From NCBI RefSeq assembly GCF_003953935.1, contig NZ_RXLQ01000015.1, positions 1 to 64,000 on the forward strand: 64,000 nt of DNA. The letters run 5' to 3'. The translations under genes were made by a program, and so were the position numbers. The notes below the pieces were generated by a model. The model did not search any database and was not told the DNA's origin. It saw only the letters and a list, made by a program, of their open reading frames with translations. This document shows positions 8,930 through 16,285 of this stretch, in pieces. The first letter of the stretch is position 1. Each line of letters opens with the position of its first letter. This stretch comes from Massilia atriviolacea (GTDB lineage Bacteria > Pseudomonadota > Gammaproteobacteria > Burkholderiales > Burkholderiaceae_D).

Positions 8930-9898
8930 CTAATGCTGCACGATCCCGGCGTGATTGCCGCTGCCGCTCTGGGTAATGGCGGCGGCGAAGCCATTGCCGG
9001 TCTGGCTGATCGAGGCGATGTTCGGCGTGTCGTAGTTGTTGCCGCCGTTTTGCGTGACGGACGCCAGATTGCCGTTACCGGTCTGTTGGATGAGCGACTG
9101 GCTGTAATCGAGCCGCTGCACCACCGTGGCCTTGTTCAGATTACCGGTCTGGACGATCTTGCTGGCGTTATCCTGGCCCTGCTCGTCGCTGCTGGCCACG
9201 TTGCCGTTGCCTTTCTGGAGAATGGTCTGTTCGCGCGTGAAGTAGGAATCCTTCTGCCTGACGCTGGCGAGATTGCCGTTACCGCCCTGCTGCACCCAGA
9301 CCCCCGAATACAGCGCGTTGTCCTGGTCGATCGTCACCTTGTTCAGGTTGCCCACCTGTTCCACCAAGGGCCCGCCGAAACCCGAATTGACCTGCCTGGC
9401 GGCGATACGGTTGTCATTGCCGTTCTGGTAGGCGCGTATGCTGAACGGAAATAAACCCAGCTGATCGACGTCGACCAGATTGCGGTTGCCGGTCTGCTCG
9501 ACCGTATTGGCGACTTCACCGGAATCCTTTTGCTTGACCACCGCCTTGTTGTCGGCGCCGAGCTGCTTGATGCGCGTGCCGCTGCGGTAAATATTATCTT
9601 GCGAAATGCTCGCCGCATTCTGGTTGCCGGTTTGCGCGATATCGGCATAGGCATCGTAGGAGCGGATCTGGTAGATGCCCGGCGTCTTGTTGATCGGATC
9701 GCCGGCGAGATTGCCATTGCCGGTCTGCCGGATGGTGGCGCTCAGCTCATAGTATTCGTAATCGGGCGCCTGCTGCACCACGTACAGGCTGTTGCCTGTC
9801 CCGGCCTGCGAGGTCGACACCGTCGGCTGGGCAGACACGGCGCCGCTGGCGGCGATCATGGCGATCGCCGTGGCTATGCTTGAGAGTATTGTTTTCAT
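8930..9898 (-). CDS. secreted curlin-repeat (functional amyloid-like) protein
   Basis: This 322-residue protein has a clear signal peptide (MKTILSSIATAIAMIAASGAVSAQ). About twelve degenerate repeats of 20-25 residues follow, built on Q-x-G-N-x-N/A (QTGNGNLAG, QTGNQNAAS, QVGNLNKVT, QTGNLNKAT, QTGNGNLAS, QSGSGNHAG). This is the signature of CsgA/CsgB-type curlins, whose Gln/Asn ladder forms the beta-solenoid amyloid fold. The repeat number is about twice that of CsgA, and the spacing is irregular. No csgD, csgE, csgF or csgG gene lies near it in this window. The start follows a GGAGAAACGCC ribosome site. Confidence 0.83.
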   Translation of the reverse strand: MKTILSSIATAIAMIAASGAVSAQPTVSTSQAGTGNSLYVVQQAPDYEYYELSATIRQTGNGNLAGDPINKTPGIYQIRSYDAYADIAQTGNQNAASISQDNIYRSGTRIKQLGADNKAVVKQKDSGEVANTVEQTGNRNLVDVDQLGLFPFSIRAYQNGNDNRIAARQVNSGFGGPLVEQVGNLNKVTIDQDNALYSGVWVQQGGNGNLASVRQKDSYFTREQTILQKGNGNVASSDEQGQDNASKIVQTGNLNKATVVQRLDYSQSLIQQTGNGNLASVTQNGGNNYDTPNIASISQTGNGFAAAITQSGSGNHAGIVQH

Positions 9899-10079
9899 GG
9901 CGTTTCTCCTGGAGAGTGCTGCGCAAAAAGGGGGCAGCGAAAGGTCCTGATGCCGCCGTGCACAGAGTGCAAACCGGCCGCTTCACTGGTCGAGTGTATC
10001 GGTCGATTCCGGCCCGCTTTTGACGGTTCTCAAGCGCCGAGGTCGCTGTTTTTCGGCATCACGCGCATGCGGGCGCCGC

Positions 10080-10970
10080 TCAGGCCAGCGGCGGCGAATC
10101 GCTTTCGGCCTGGGCCAGCAGCCAGTGGCGGAACGCCGCGATGTCGGGCTGCGCCTTGCGCGAGGCGCTCAGATACAGGAAGGTCGAACGCTCGACCTGG
10201 ATGAAGCCGAGGGGCGCGATCAGGCGCCCCTCCTCCAGGTCGCGCCGCACCAGCAGTTCGGGCGTGATGGCAAAACCGAGGCCGCTGCGCGCGGCCTGGA
10301 TCGTCAGCGACAGGCTGTCGAGCGTCTGGCCGTGGCGCAGCTCGGGGGCGAGGCCGACCATCTCGGCCCACTCGTTCCATGCGGCCAGGCGCGAGGTGGC
10401 GTGGAACAAGGGCAGCTCGCGCAGATCCTGCGGCAGGCGCGGCGGATTCGGCCAGGCCGGCGCGCACACCGGGCCGATGGTGTCGGCCGCCAGGCAGGTC
10501 GCTTCGATCTCGGCCGACAGGGGCGCCTGGCCGCTGAGGATCAGCGCATCGACCTTGTGCGACAGCAGGGCGTCGACATCGCCGCCGGTCTGGAAATTGA
10601 GCACCAGCTCCGGCAACTGGCGCGAGAAGCGTTCGATCCGCGGCAACAGCCAGTGCGCCAGAAAACTGGCCGAACAGGCGATCGTCAATTTGCGGTCCGA
10701 CACGGGCGTGCGGATCCGCTCGCACTCGTCTTCCAGCCGCGAAAAGGCGGCGCTGCACGCGCTCTTCAATTGTTCGCCCTCGGGCGTCAGGTGCACCCCG
10801 CTGTTATGCCGGACGAACAAGTCCTTGCCCAGCCAGGTTTCCAGCGAACGGATTTGATGGCTGATGGCGCTGTGGGTGACGCACAGCGCCGTCGCCGCAC
10901 GGGTAAAGCTCTCGTGATTGGCGGCCGCTTCGAAACTCTGGAAGGCCCGCAAGGGAGGTAATCGGCGCAT
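10080..10970 (-). CDS. LysR-family regulator (GcvA-like)
   Basis: This 296-residue protein starts MRRLPPLRAFQSFEAAANHE, the N-terminal style of GcvA-like LysR proteins. The recognition helix is ALCVTHSAISHQIRSLETWL. The substrate-binding domain starts at about residue 90 and has the GcvA-like tail ATSRLAAWNEWAEMVG. It is divergent from the LOG-type gene at 11100 across a 129-bp gap that contains an inverted repeat. It is therefore the best candidate regulator of the five-gene biosynthetic run at 11100-14781. Long upstream in-frame extensions exist but pass through that promoter region. Confidence 0.88.
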   Translation of the reverse strand: MRRLPPLRAFQSFEAAANHESFTRAATALCVTHSAISHQIRSLETWLGKDLFVRHNSGVHLTPEGEQLKSACSAAFSRLEDECERIRTPVSDRKLTIACSASFLAHWLLPRIERFSRQLPELVLNFQTGGDVDALLSHKVDALILSGQAPLSAEIEATCLAADTIGPVCAPAWPNPPRLPQDLRELPLFHATSRLAAWNEWAEMVGLAPELRHGQTLDSLSLTIQAARSGLGFAITPELLVRRDLEEGRLIAPLGFIQVERSTFLYLSASRKAQPDIAAFRHWLLAQAESDSPPLA

Positions 10971-10980
10971 GGGAAGGTGT

Positions 10981-11013
10981 GAATTTAATTTGCAGCCATT
11001 GTGCAATAAATTC
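10981..11013. promoter_or_regulatory. inverted repeat in LysR/LOG divergent promoter
   Basis: GAATTTA (10981-10987) is mirrored by TAAATTC (11007-11013). The imperfect inner arms are AATTTGCA and TGTGCAAT. An interrupted AT-rich dyad placed 11-43 bp upstream of a LysR start, facing a divergent gene, is the usual form of a LysR recognition site. Confidence 0.45.
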
Positions 11014-11099
11014 GCTACGCCGTCGACGCAAGTAAATATAGAATGCCCTCTTGTAAATGTTTCATATGTTTCAACTTTGCTTTGCTGACTGGCTATTCC

Positions 11100-11729
11100 A
11101 TGCATACAACCATTCTCAGGGAACTCGACAGCATCGAGCAGACGCTGGGCCGCATCGGGCCCGCTGTGAGCATTTTCGGCAGCGCGCGGATTGCCCCTGG
11201 CAGCGCGGTGTACGCCCTGGCATACGACATCGCCGAGCGCCTGTCGAACCTGGGCTACACCGTCATTTCCGGCGGCGGTCCGGGCATCATGCGCGCGGCA
11301 AACGAGGGCGCGAGCGCCGGGGCAAGCCAGTCGATCGGCTTCAATATTGCCTTGCCGTTTGAAACGCTGGATGCCACGTACCAGGATATTTCTCTCGTTT
11401 TCGACAATTTCATCACGCGCAAGCTGGCGTTCGCCAAGTGTTCGCACGCCTTCGTCGTCATGCCCGGCGGCATGGGCACGCTGGATGAATTATTCGAGAT
11501 GCTGACCCTGATACAAACCCGAAAAATGGCCAAGGTGCCCGTCATCCTGGTCGGTTCGCAGTTCTGGAACGGGCTGTTGGAATGGATGCGGGAAAACCTG
11601 GAAAGTTCCGGCCTCATCAACCCGGGGGAACTCGGCGACATCGAGCTACTCGACCATGCCGATGCGGTGTGCGCCAGTATCGGAAGCCGGATTCCCCTTA
11701 TCGCCCCAGAGAACGCCCGCGCTGCCTAG
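11100..11729 (+). CDS. LOG-family / TIGR00730 nucleotide 5'-monophosphate phosphoribohydrolase
   Basis: This 209-residue Rossmann-fold protein carries the two family motifs: [15 protein letters not shown] (residues about 57-71) and [12 protein letters not shown] (about 122-133), plus the RKLAF substrate-side arginine segment. Family enzymes hydrolyse the N-glycosidic bond of nucleoside 5'-monophosphates to free base and ribose 5-phosphate, as in cytokinin activation and PpnN. The ATG at 11100 fits the fold; an ATG at 11043 in the same frame would add 19 residues, and neither has a strong ribosome site. It heads a run of five same-strand genes with gaps of 41, 65, 43 and -4 bp. That context suggests release of a modified purine base rather than housekeeping salvage. 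Confidence 0.8.
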   Translation: MHTTILRELDSIEQTLGRIGPAVSIFGSARIAPGSAVYALAYDIAERLSNLGYTVISGGGPGIMRAANEGASAGASQSIGFNIALPFETLDATYQDISLVFDNFITRKLAFAKCSHAFVVMPGGMGTLDELFEMLTLIQTRKMAKVPVILVGSQFWNGLLEWMRENLESSGLINPGELGDIELLDHADAVCASIGSRIPLIAPENARAA

Positions 11730-11770
11730 GCGGAGACAAGAAACCATCATCTTTTGGAGGAAGAAAAATA

Positions 11771-12469
11771 ATGCGAACACCAGCCCCAACCCAACTAGTC
11801 ATGTTCACCGGCGGACGCGACAGCACGCTCGCGGCCTGTCACCTGATGCTGCAGGGAATTCCCGTCCAACTGTACTCGGCCAACAGCGGCTGCTCGCTGC
11901 ACCGCGGCATCCTGGCGCACCGCGTCGACGAGTTGCGGCGCCGCTTCGGCGAGCTGGTCGTCGGCCATACCGTCGAGGATATCAGCGGCGCGTTTCGCGC
12001 CATCGCGATCGAACATATCGAAGCCGACATTCTCAAGTACCGCAAGAACCTGGTGCTGCTCGGCGAAAAACTGGCGATTCACGCGCATCTGGTCGATTTT
12101 TGCCGCCGCAACGGGATCGCGGTCGTCAACGACGGCATCACCAATTATCAGAAGGAATTCCCGGAACAGCGCCTGGTCGCCAAGGAATTCTTCGTCAAGA
12201 TGATGGACAAATTCGACATCGCCTACCATTCGCCGATTTACGAGTTCGCGCAGTCGGCCGACGACGTCAAGTACAAATTGCTCCAGTTGGGCATCTCGAC
12301 CAAGTCGCTGGAAGGCGTGAGCATTTTCGGCGACAGCTTCACCACCCCGTCCGACGAGGTGATCCTCTCGTATCTGCAGGAAAAAGCCCCGCTGGCGATG
12401 AATATCATCGACTTCCTGTCCGGGGGACAGCTGCAGGTGCCGATGCAGGAACTGGCCGAAGCCGCTTGA
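11771..12469 (+). CDS. PP-loop ATPase (adenylating / sulfur-transferase-like)
   Basis: This 232-residue protein has an N-terminal PP-loop [11 protein letters not shown] (residues 12-22), a variant of the SGGxDS motif used by ThiI, QueC, MnmA and other N-type ATPases that adenylate a carbonyl oxygen before amination or thiolation. Cysteines C23, C41 (NSGCSLHRG) and C111 could serve as sulfur carriers. A conserved-looking [13 protein letters not shown] and [14 protein letters not shown] block follows. A strong TTTTGGAGGA ribosome site precedes the ATG. It is too short for MnmA or ThiI and is not a typical QueC, having no C-terminal CxxC zinc cluster. Its place between a phosphoribohydrolase and a Nudix protein suggests a purine nucleotide substrate. 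Confidence 0.7.
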   Translation: MRTPAPTQLVMFTGGRDSTLAACHLMLQGIPVQLYSANSGCSLHRGILAHRVDELRRRFGELVVGHTVEDISGAFRAIAIEHIEADILKYRKNLVLLGEKLAIHAHLVDFCRRNGIAVVNDGITNYQKEFPEQRLVAKEFFVKMMDKFDIAYHSPIYEFAQSADDVKYKLLQLGISTKSLEGVSIFGDSFTTPSDEVILSYLQEKAPLAMNIIDFLSGGQLQVPMQELAEAA

Positions 12470-12479
12470 CACCGTACGC

Positions 12480-12507
12480 CGCCAAGGCAGGGCGCCCTGC
12501 CTTGGCG
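12480..12507. repeat. 28-bp perfect palindrome between cistrons
   Basis: CGCCAAGGCAGGGC followed at once by its reverse complement gives an uninterrupted 28-bp palindrome in the 65-bp gap between the PP-loop ATPase and the Nudix gene. In RNA it would form a strong stem with the four central bases as loop. There is no U-run, so it is not a standard terminator. It could tune downstream expression, protect the 3' end of the upstream message, or bind a dimeric protein. Confidence 0.6.
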
Positions 12508-12534
12508 CTCATCGCACCGACACGCCAGGGCCCC

Positions 12535-12939
12535 ATGCAACAATCCATCATCGTCAAATGCGCCGCCGCGATCGTGCGCGAGAAGTCCTTGCTGCTCACC
12601 CGCAAGCAAGGCACCACCACCTTCATTTCTCCGGGCGGAAAGCCGCTGCCGGGCGAAGCGTATCTAGACTGCCTGGCGCGCGAAGTGCGCGAAGAGCTCG
12701 ATGTCGCGATCCAGGCGCCCTCGTTCCTCGGCATCTTTTACGGCGTCTCGGCGTTCGAAGACACGCCGATCCACATGCACGTGTACCTGACCGACATCGT
12801 CGGCACGCCGCGCGCCAGCATGGAGATCGAGGAAATCATGTGGTATCGCCCCGGCCTGGGCAAGCCCGGCCTGACAATCGGCTCGGTCTTTGCGAATGCC
12901 GTCATTCCGCTGCTGATCAAGGAAAAACTGATCGGCTGA
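12535..12939 (+). CDS. Nudix hydrolase
   Basis: This 134-residue protein starts MQQSIIVKCAAAIVREKSLL. The Nudix box spans residues about 37-59 and reads GKPLPGE, seven residues, REVREELDV, so the catalytic REUxEE core is intact with the last glycine replaced by Asp. Nudix enzymes cleave nucleoside diphosphates linked to another moiety. The protein probably trims an activated or oxidised nucleotide in this cluster, or sanitises a toxic (deoxy)nucleoside triphosphate made from the product. The start is set by the ATG at 12535; the longer open frame upstream overlaps the PP-loop gene. Confidence 0.82.
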   Translation: MQQSIIVKCAAAIVREKSLLLTRKQGTTTFISPGGKPLPGEAYLDCLAREVREELDVAIQAPSFLGIFYGVSAFEDTPIHMHVYLTDIVGTPRASMEIEEIMWYRPGLGKPGLTIGSVFANAVIPLLIKEKLIG

Positions 12940-12982
12940 GGCGGGCCGCGGCCCGATCCGATTCAAGCACTTCGAGCGAACC

Positions 12983-13885
12983 ATGGACAAAGCGTCGATC
13001 GCCCCGATTTTCCAGCATGAAGGGTCGGGAAATTTTTTTCGCAATGCCAGGCAGCTGAGGAACGCGCTGCGCGAACGCCTCATCGCCGCGTATCGCCTGG
13101 AGCAGTTCTCCGTCTTCCTGCTGCCGTCGGTCACGCATGGCATGCTGGCGCTGGCCCAGCTGCTGTCCTCGCACGGGCGGCGGGTGGCGCTGGCGCCCGG
13201 CAGCCACTACGCGCCCATCGCGCAGCTGTTCGGCACCCTGCCGCACGAGGCCGCATCGCAGCCGGACGTACTCATCGCCACCCACGTATGCCCGTACTCC
13301 GGCGCCGTGCGCGCATTGTCGCGCCGGCAGGCGCCGGTCGAGCCGGTCGAGCCTGTCGAGCTGCTCGATGCCTCGCACAGCTTCGCCACCAATCTGCACG
13401 GGCAACTCATCGCCGGCGCCGAGCTGTTCGTCGCGCCGCTGCACAAGCATGCGGCGCTGGCTGCCGGCCTGGCGCTGGTCGCGGTGCGCAGCGAGCTTAC
13501 GGGCGGCGCCCCGTACACCATGCTGCCGCTGCTGGAACAGTCGACCGCCTCGCAAGCGCCCCTGATCCAGGCCTTGCAGAACCTCGACCATGGCGGTCCG
13601 CTGCACTTTAACAAGGCGGCCATCGGCGCCATCGACGCGGCGCCGGCCGGCGCCGCCCTGATCCGCGTCTCGGACCCCGGCTGCGCCCTGCCGTTTGCAT
13701 GCTTTCGCCACCCGCTGTTTGCGCGGCTCGATCAAGCCGCCTTGCGCAAGGCCGGCGCCACGTATTTTCCGCAACCGGACACGCTCAGGATCGCCGCCTG
13801 GGCGCGCGCCGCGATTGACGACCCAGCGGCCGATCTCTCAACCGAGGTGCAGGCAAGCCTCCATTACCTGTTTCGAACGCCATGA
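12983..13885 (+). CDS. small PLP fold-type I protein (class V aminotransferase / cysteine-desulfurase-like)
   Basis: This 300-residue protein lacks an obvious full-length family match but shows the key landmarks of a class V PLP enzyme. These are D129 followed by A-S-H132-S (LLDASHS, the pyridine-ring Asp and adjacent His) and a lysine flanked by histidines (VAPLHKHAALAAG, K155) at the Schiff-base position. Cysteines are C103 (THVCPYSG), C234 and C240. It is about 80-100 residues shorter than IscS/SufS-type enzymes, mostly in the C-terminal domain. It may belong to a domain-of-unknown-function family (I recall DUF6024, unverified). Its stop overlaps the exporter start by 4 bp (ATGA), so the two are translationally coupled. 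A sulfur-mobilising role is inferred from the neighbours. Confidence 0.6.
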   Translation: MDKASIAPIFQHEGSGNFFRNARQLRNALRERLIAAYRLEQFSVFLLPSVTHGMLALAQLLSSHGRRVALAPGSHYAPIAQLFGTLPHEAASQPDVLIATHVCPYSGAVRALSRRQAPVEPVEPVELLDASHSFATNLHGQLIAGAELFVAPLHKHAALAAGLALVAVRSELTGGAPYTMLPLLEQSTASQAPLIQALQNLDHGGPLHFNKAAIGAIDAAPAGAALIRVSDPGCALPFACFRHPLFARLDQAALRKAGATYFPQPDTLRIAAWARAAIDDPAADLSTEVQASLHYLFRTP

Positions 13886-14781
13886 CCCACTCAAGCACCT
13901 TTCGCGGCAGCTGCATCGGCATTGCCGGCGGCCTTTTTCTCAGCATCGACCCGCTGCTGATCCGGCTCATGCGCATCGACGATCCCTGGGTCATCGTGAT
14001 CCTGCGCGGCCTGCTGATGTGGTCGATGTTCCTGCTGGTCCATGCGCTGGTGCCGCGCTGGCGGCCGCTCATCGGCACACCGTGGCCGACCCGCCGCAAC
14101 CTGCCCGCGACGGTGTTCTTCGCGATCGCGTCGATCACCTTCATCAATGCCCTGGCCCACGGCGCGGTGGCGACGGTGCTGGTGATCATCTCGTCGACGC
14201 CCTTTGTGTCGGCGCTGCTGGCGCGGCTGCTGTTTTCCGAAAAGGTCGATCGCGCCATGCTGGCGGCGGCCACGATCGGCCTGGGCGGGGTGGCGGTGGT
14301 GATGGCCGATGCGCCCTACGCCGGCTCGATGACGGCGAATTACTTTGCGATGGCCACCGCCGTCGCCATGGCGCTGGCCTTCCTGTGTTCCTCGCGCGTG
14401 GAAGGCGGCACGGTCGGCTTGCCCTCGCTGGGCGCCGTGGCCGCTTCCCTGCTCGTGATCTGCCTTCAGCTCACGCCGCTGGATGCGATCCCGGCCCTGC
14501 TGGCCCCGACGCGCGGCGTCTGGACCCTGATCGAAGGGGCGCTCGTCATGCCGCTGGCGCTCGGTTTCCTGGCGCTGAGCACGCGCTATGTCGCGCCATC
14601 GCATACCGGCCTGTTCCTGCTGCTGGAAACCGCGCTCGCGCCATTCTGGATCTGGAGCATGTTCGGCGAACGACCGGGTGCGCAGGTAATGCTGGGCGGT
14701 GCGATGATTATCGGCGCAGTGCTGTGCCACTTTGTGTACACCAACCGGCGGGCGGCGCTACCGGCGGCGGCCGCCACGTGA
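13882..14781 (+). CDS. EamA/DMT-family transporter
   Basis: This 299-residue integral membrane protein has about ten hydrophobic helices in two EamA repeats (first repeat about residues 9-140, second about 150-290). The ends are the drug/metabolite exporter style GGLFLSIDPLLIRLMR and LGGAMIIGAVLCHFVYTNRR. It is coupled by a 4-bp overlap to the PLP-fold gene and is the last gene of the five-gene run. Export of the cluster's product, as self-protection or secretion, is the natural inference. No signal for a specific substrate is visible. Confidence 0.85.
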   Translation: MTHSSTFRGSCIGIAGGLFLSIDPLLIRLMRIDDPWVIVILRGLLMWSMFLLVHALVPRWRPLIGTPWPTRRNLPATVFFAIASITFINALAHGAVATVLVIISSTPFVSALLARLLFSEKVDRAMLAAATIGLGGVAVVMADAPYAGSMTANYFAMATAVAMALAFLCSSRVEGGTVGLPSLGAVAASLLVICLQLTPLDAIPALLAPTRGVWTLIEGALVMPLALGFLALSTRYVAPSHTGLFLLLETALAPFWIWSMFGERPGAQVMLGGAMIIGAVLCHFVYTNRRAALPAAAAT

Positions 14782-15108
14782 CAGGCGATCGCCGGCGCGG
14801 CAGCGCAAGCTGGTCGCCCTTGCCGGCGGGATCGCTGCCGGCCTGGAAGTGGGGGAATGAGCATCCTCGGCCTGCGCTTCGAGGCCAGAACAAGGACACC
14901 CCAGCAAGGACCGTCATGAAGCACGTCTGCACAATGGCGAAGGCGCTTCATACACACGGAACTGCTTGGTAAAGGCAGACCAAAAGACCTGGGAAGGCCT
15001 CTTCCACAACGCTTGGCGCCCAGTGGACCAGATCGACGCACACGGAACCAAACATCTCTACTGGACCTTCGGTGGCGCTTGGATCGTGATCCAGGTCCTT
15101 GATCATAC
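14782..15108. other. gene-poor stretch between exporter and tRNA remnant
   Basis: This 327-bp stretch has no convincing gene. A plus-strand frame opens at 14966 and continues through the tRNA remnant beyond 15109, so it is not credible as a whole. The translated piece LFHNAWRPVDQIDAHGTKHL does not match anything I recognise and could be debris of an older gene. Confidence 0.4.
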
Positions 15109-15158
15109 TGGTGGGCCTCCCGTGAGTCGAACACGGCACCACCGGATTATGAGTCCGC
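15109..15158 (-). pseudogene. 3' half of the disrupted host tRNA-Ile(CAU) gene (with CCA) and left att
   Basis: Read on the minus strand, this is the anticodon region GCGGACTCATAA followed by the variable arm, T-arm (TTCGACT loop), acceptor 3' strand GAGGCCC and ACCA. It ends abruptly at the anticodon stem, where island sequence begins. Its 40-nt 3' part (15109-15148) differs from the intact island copy at only two positions, at nucleotides 43 and 72. C72 restores a perfect acceptor pair with the 5' half at 18836-18876, but G43 would oppose G27, suggesting drift after inactivation. Confidence 0.85.
15147..15158. repeat. left attachment core (direct repeat, attL)
   Basis: TTATGAGTCCGC lies here and again at 18836-18847. 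It corresponds to the tRNA anticodon loop and the 5' strand of the anticodon stem. The two copies bound the AT-rich insertion and split one tRNA gene between its two ends, as expected for site-specific integration by a tyrosine recombinase. Confidence 0.75.
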
Positions 15159-15270
15159 AAGATACATCTTCTGAAATCCGCATGCCACCGTCAGAAAATA
15201 CCTAAGTCATTGTTTTTTAAAGAATTTCACTTGCCGCTAGTTGCCATTGCTTGCCGTTGTTTTCCACTGA

Positions 15271-15298
15271 GTTGTAGCCTAATTTGTAGCCTAAAATC
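15271..15298 (+). repeat. left arm-type repeat (paired TTGTAGCCTAA)
   Basis: Two copies of TTGTAGCCTAA (15272-15282 and 15284-15294) lie 12 bp apart and are followed by AATC. The 28-bp unit recurs near the other end of the island with three mismatches. Paired short repeats inside both ends resemble integrase/excisionase arm-binding sites. Three spaced TTGCC(G/A) copies at about 15231-15258 lie just outside. Confidence 0.5.
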
Positions 15299-15407
15299 CT
15301 CGAAACTCTTGTAGACTAGCAGCAATAGTTCTAATTTCGCAAACGAAGCTGCGAGATCCCCCGTGTGGCATAAAGAGCTAGCTTTACCTCGGGCGTATGC
15401 TACCAGC

Positions 15408-16205
15408 ATGACAACATTCAGTATTGACTAGGAGTTGAAAATTACGAAAGAACTAATCGGGCTACATCTCATTAGCGAAAATGAAAGGTTGGAGCAAGAA
15501 CTTTCCAGTCAAAGAACTGAGAATTTTTCAAGAGACCTGCAAGCTCAAGATGCAGCAAAGTTAGCTCACATTAAAGAAATGACCAATCTCGAAGCTCAAC
15601 AAAGAGCCAAGCGAGATCGAGAGTATTACGAAAAAAGGATTGCTCAGTTAGAGAGTCAGGCTAATCCTGCTGGGTTGGACACTAGGTATAGGCTTGAGCT
15701 AAGCCGACTAAAAGAACAAATTCAAGAAGTTAAAGATGAACTTTAAGAAAAAAATTATGAAATAGAGCGTTACAAAACCCTTTTATCTAAGCCAATGGTA
15801 GAAATTTCTGAGAAGAATGGCAATTTCAAAGAAACCTATTTGCAAGAACAATCAGTGCTTGCTCAATGGATTGTAAGCCAACGAGCGTTCAAAGAGCTGG
15901 CTATGAAATATGGCAAGGCATTGGGAAAAACCATTGAAGATGTTTTACAAGAAAGTGAAATAAGCAAAGAAATTGTCACCTCTGGAAGATCAGAGCTTAA
16001 TAACAATGTCGACTCTAATGTGATAAATAATCTCGATTACGAAGCTGGCAAAAAGCTGCGAGAAGAAGAAAATGGAAAACAATTAGAAGAATTCGAAAGG
16101 GAAGCTAAAGAGCGTAGAGAAAATGCGTTAGCTGAAGTGTTACGCAGGAAAAACAAAAAGACGCCAACTAAATTTTATTTAATACAGACAATATTTAATA
16201 AATAA
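15408..16205 (+). pseudogene. coiled-coil protein gene broken by two in-frame stops
   Basis: One frame runs from ATG 15408 to a TAA ending at 16205 (266 codons). It is interrupted by TAG at 15429-15431 and TAA at 15744-15746. The halves otherwise join smoothly: a charged heptad-like coiled coil (KRDREYYEKRIAQLESQ, RLKEQIQEVKDEL) continues after the stop with YEIERYKTLLSKP and on to REEENGKQLEEFEREAKERR. The only alternative starts are TTG 15435, with no correctly spaced ribosome site, and ATG 15795, with none. The sequence is AT-rich, unlike the flanking chromosome. No function is recognised. It is convergent with the AIPR gene and may have been its partner or an independent cargo gene. Confidence 0.65.
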
Positions 16206-16208
16206 AAA

Positions 16209-16240
16209 GCGCCTCACGTTAGTGAAGCGGTTTTTTATTT
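16209..16240 (+). terminator. rho-independent terminator, shared hairpin
   Basis: CGCCTCAC-GTTA-GTGAAGCG forms a stem with one mismatch and is followed by GTTTTTTATTTT. It ends the broken coiled-coil gene. A 20-bp piece is repeated with one change at 18309-18328, downstream of the tRNA gene, so the hairpin was copied within the island. Confidence 0.75.
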
Positions 16241-16285
16241 TCCAATGGTATTCGTGCTAAAATATTACTTTTGCAATTCTTGTTT

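Noticed and set aside
9000-9900. Periodic repeats as a possible CRISPR array
   Set aside because: The periodicity is coding (Q-x-G-N-x-N protein repeats) with poorly conserved DNA; no direct repeats with unique spacers are seen anywhere in the window.
14966-15205. Open frame of 79 codons on the plus strand
   Set aside because: It runs through the tRNA 3' half and the att core, so the product would be chimeric; no ribosome site and no recognisable domain.
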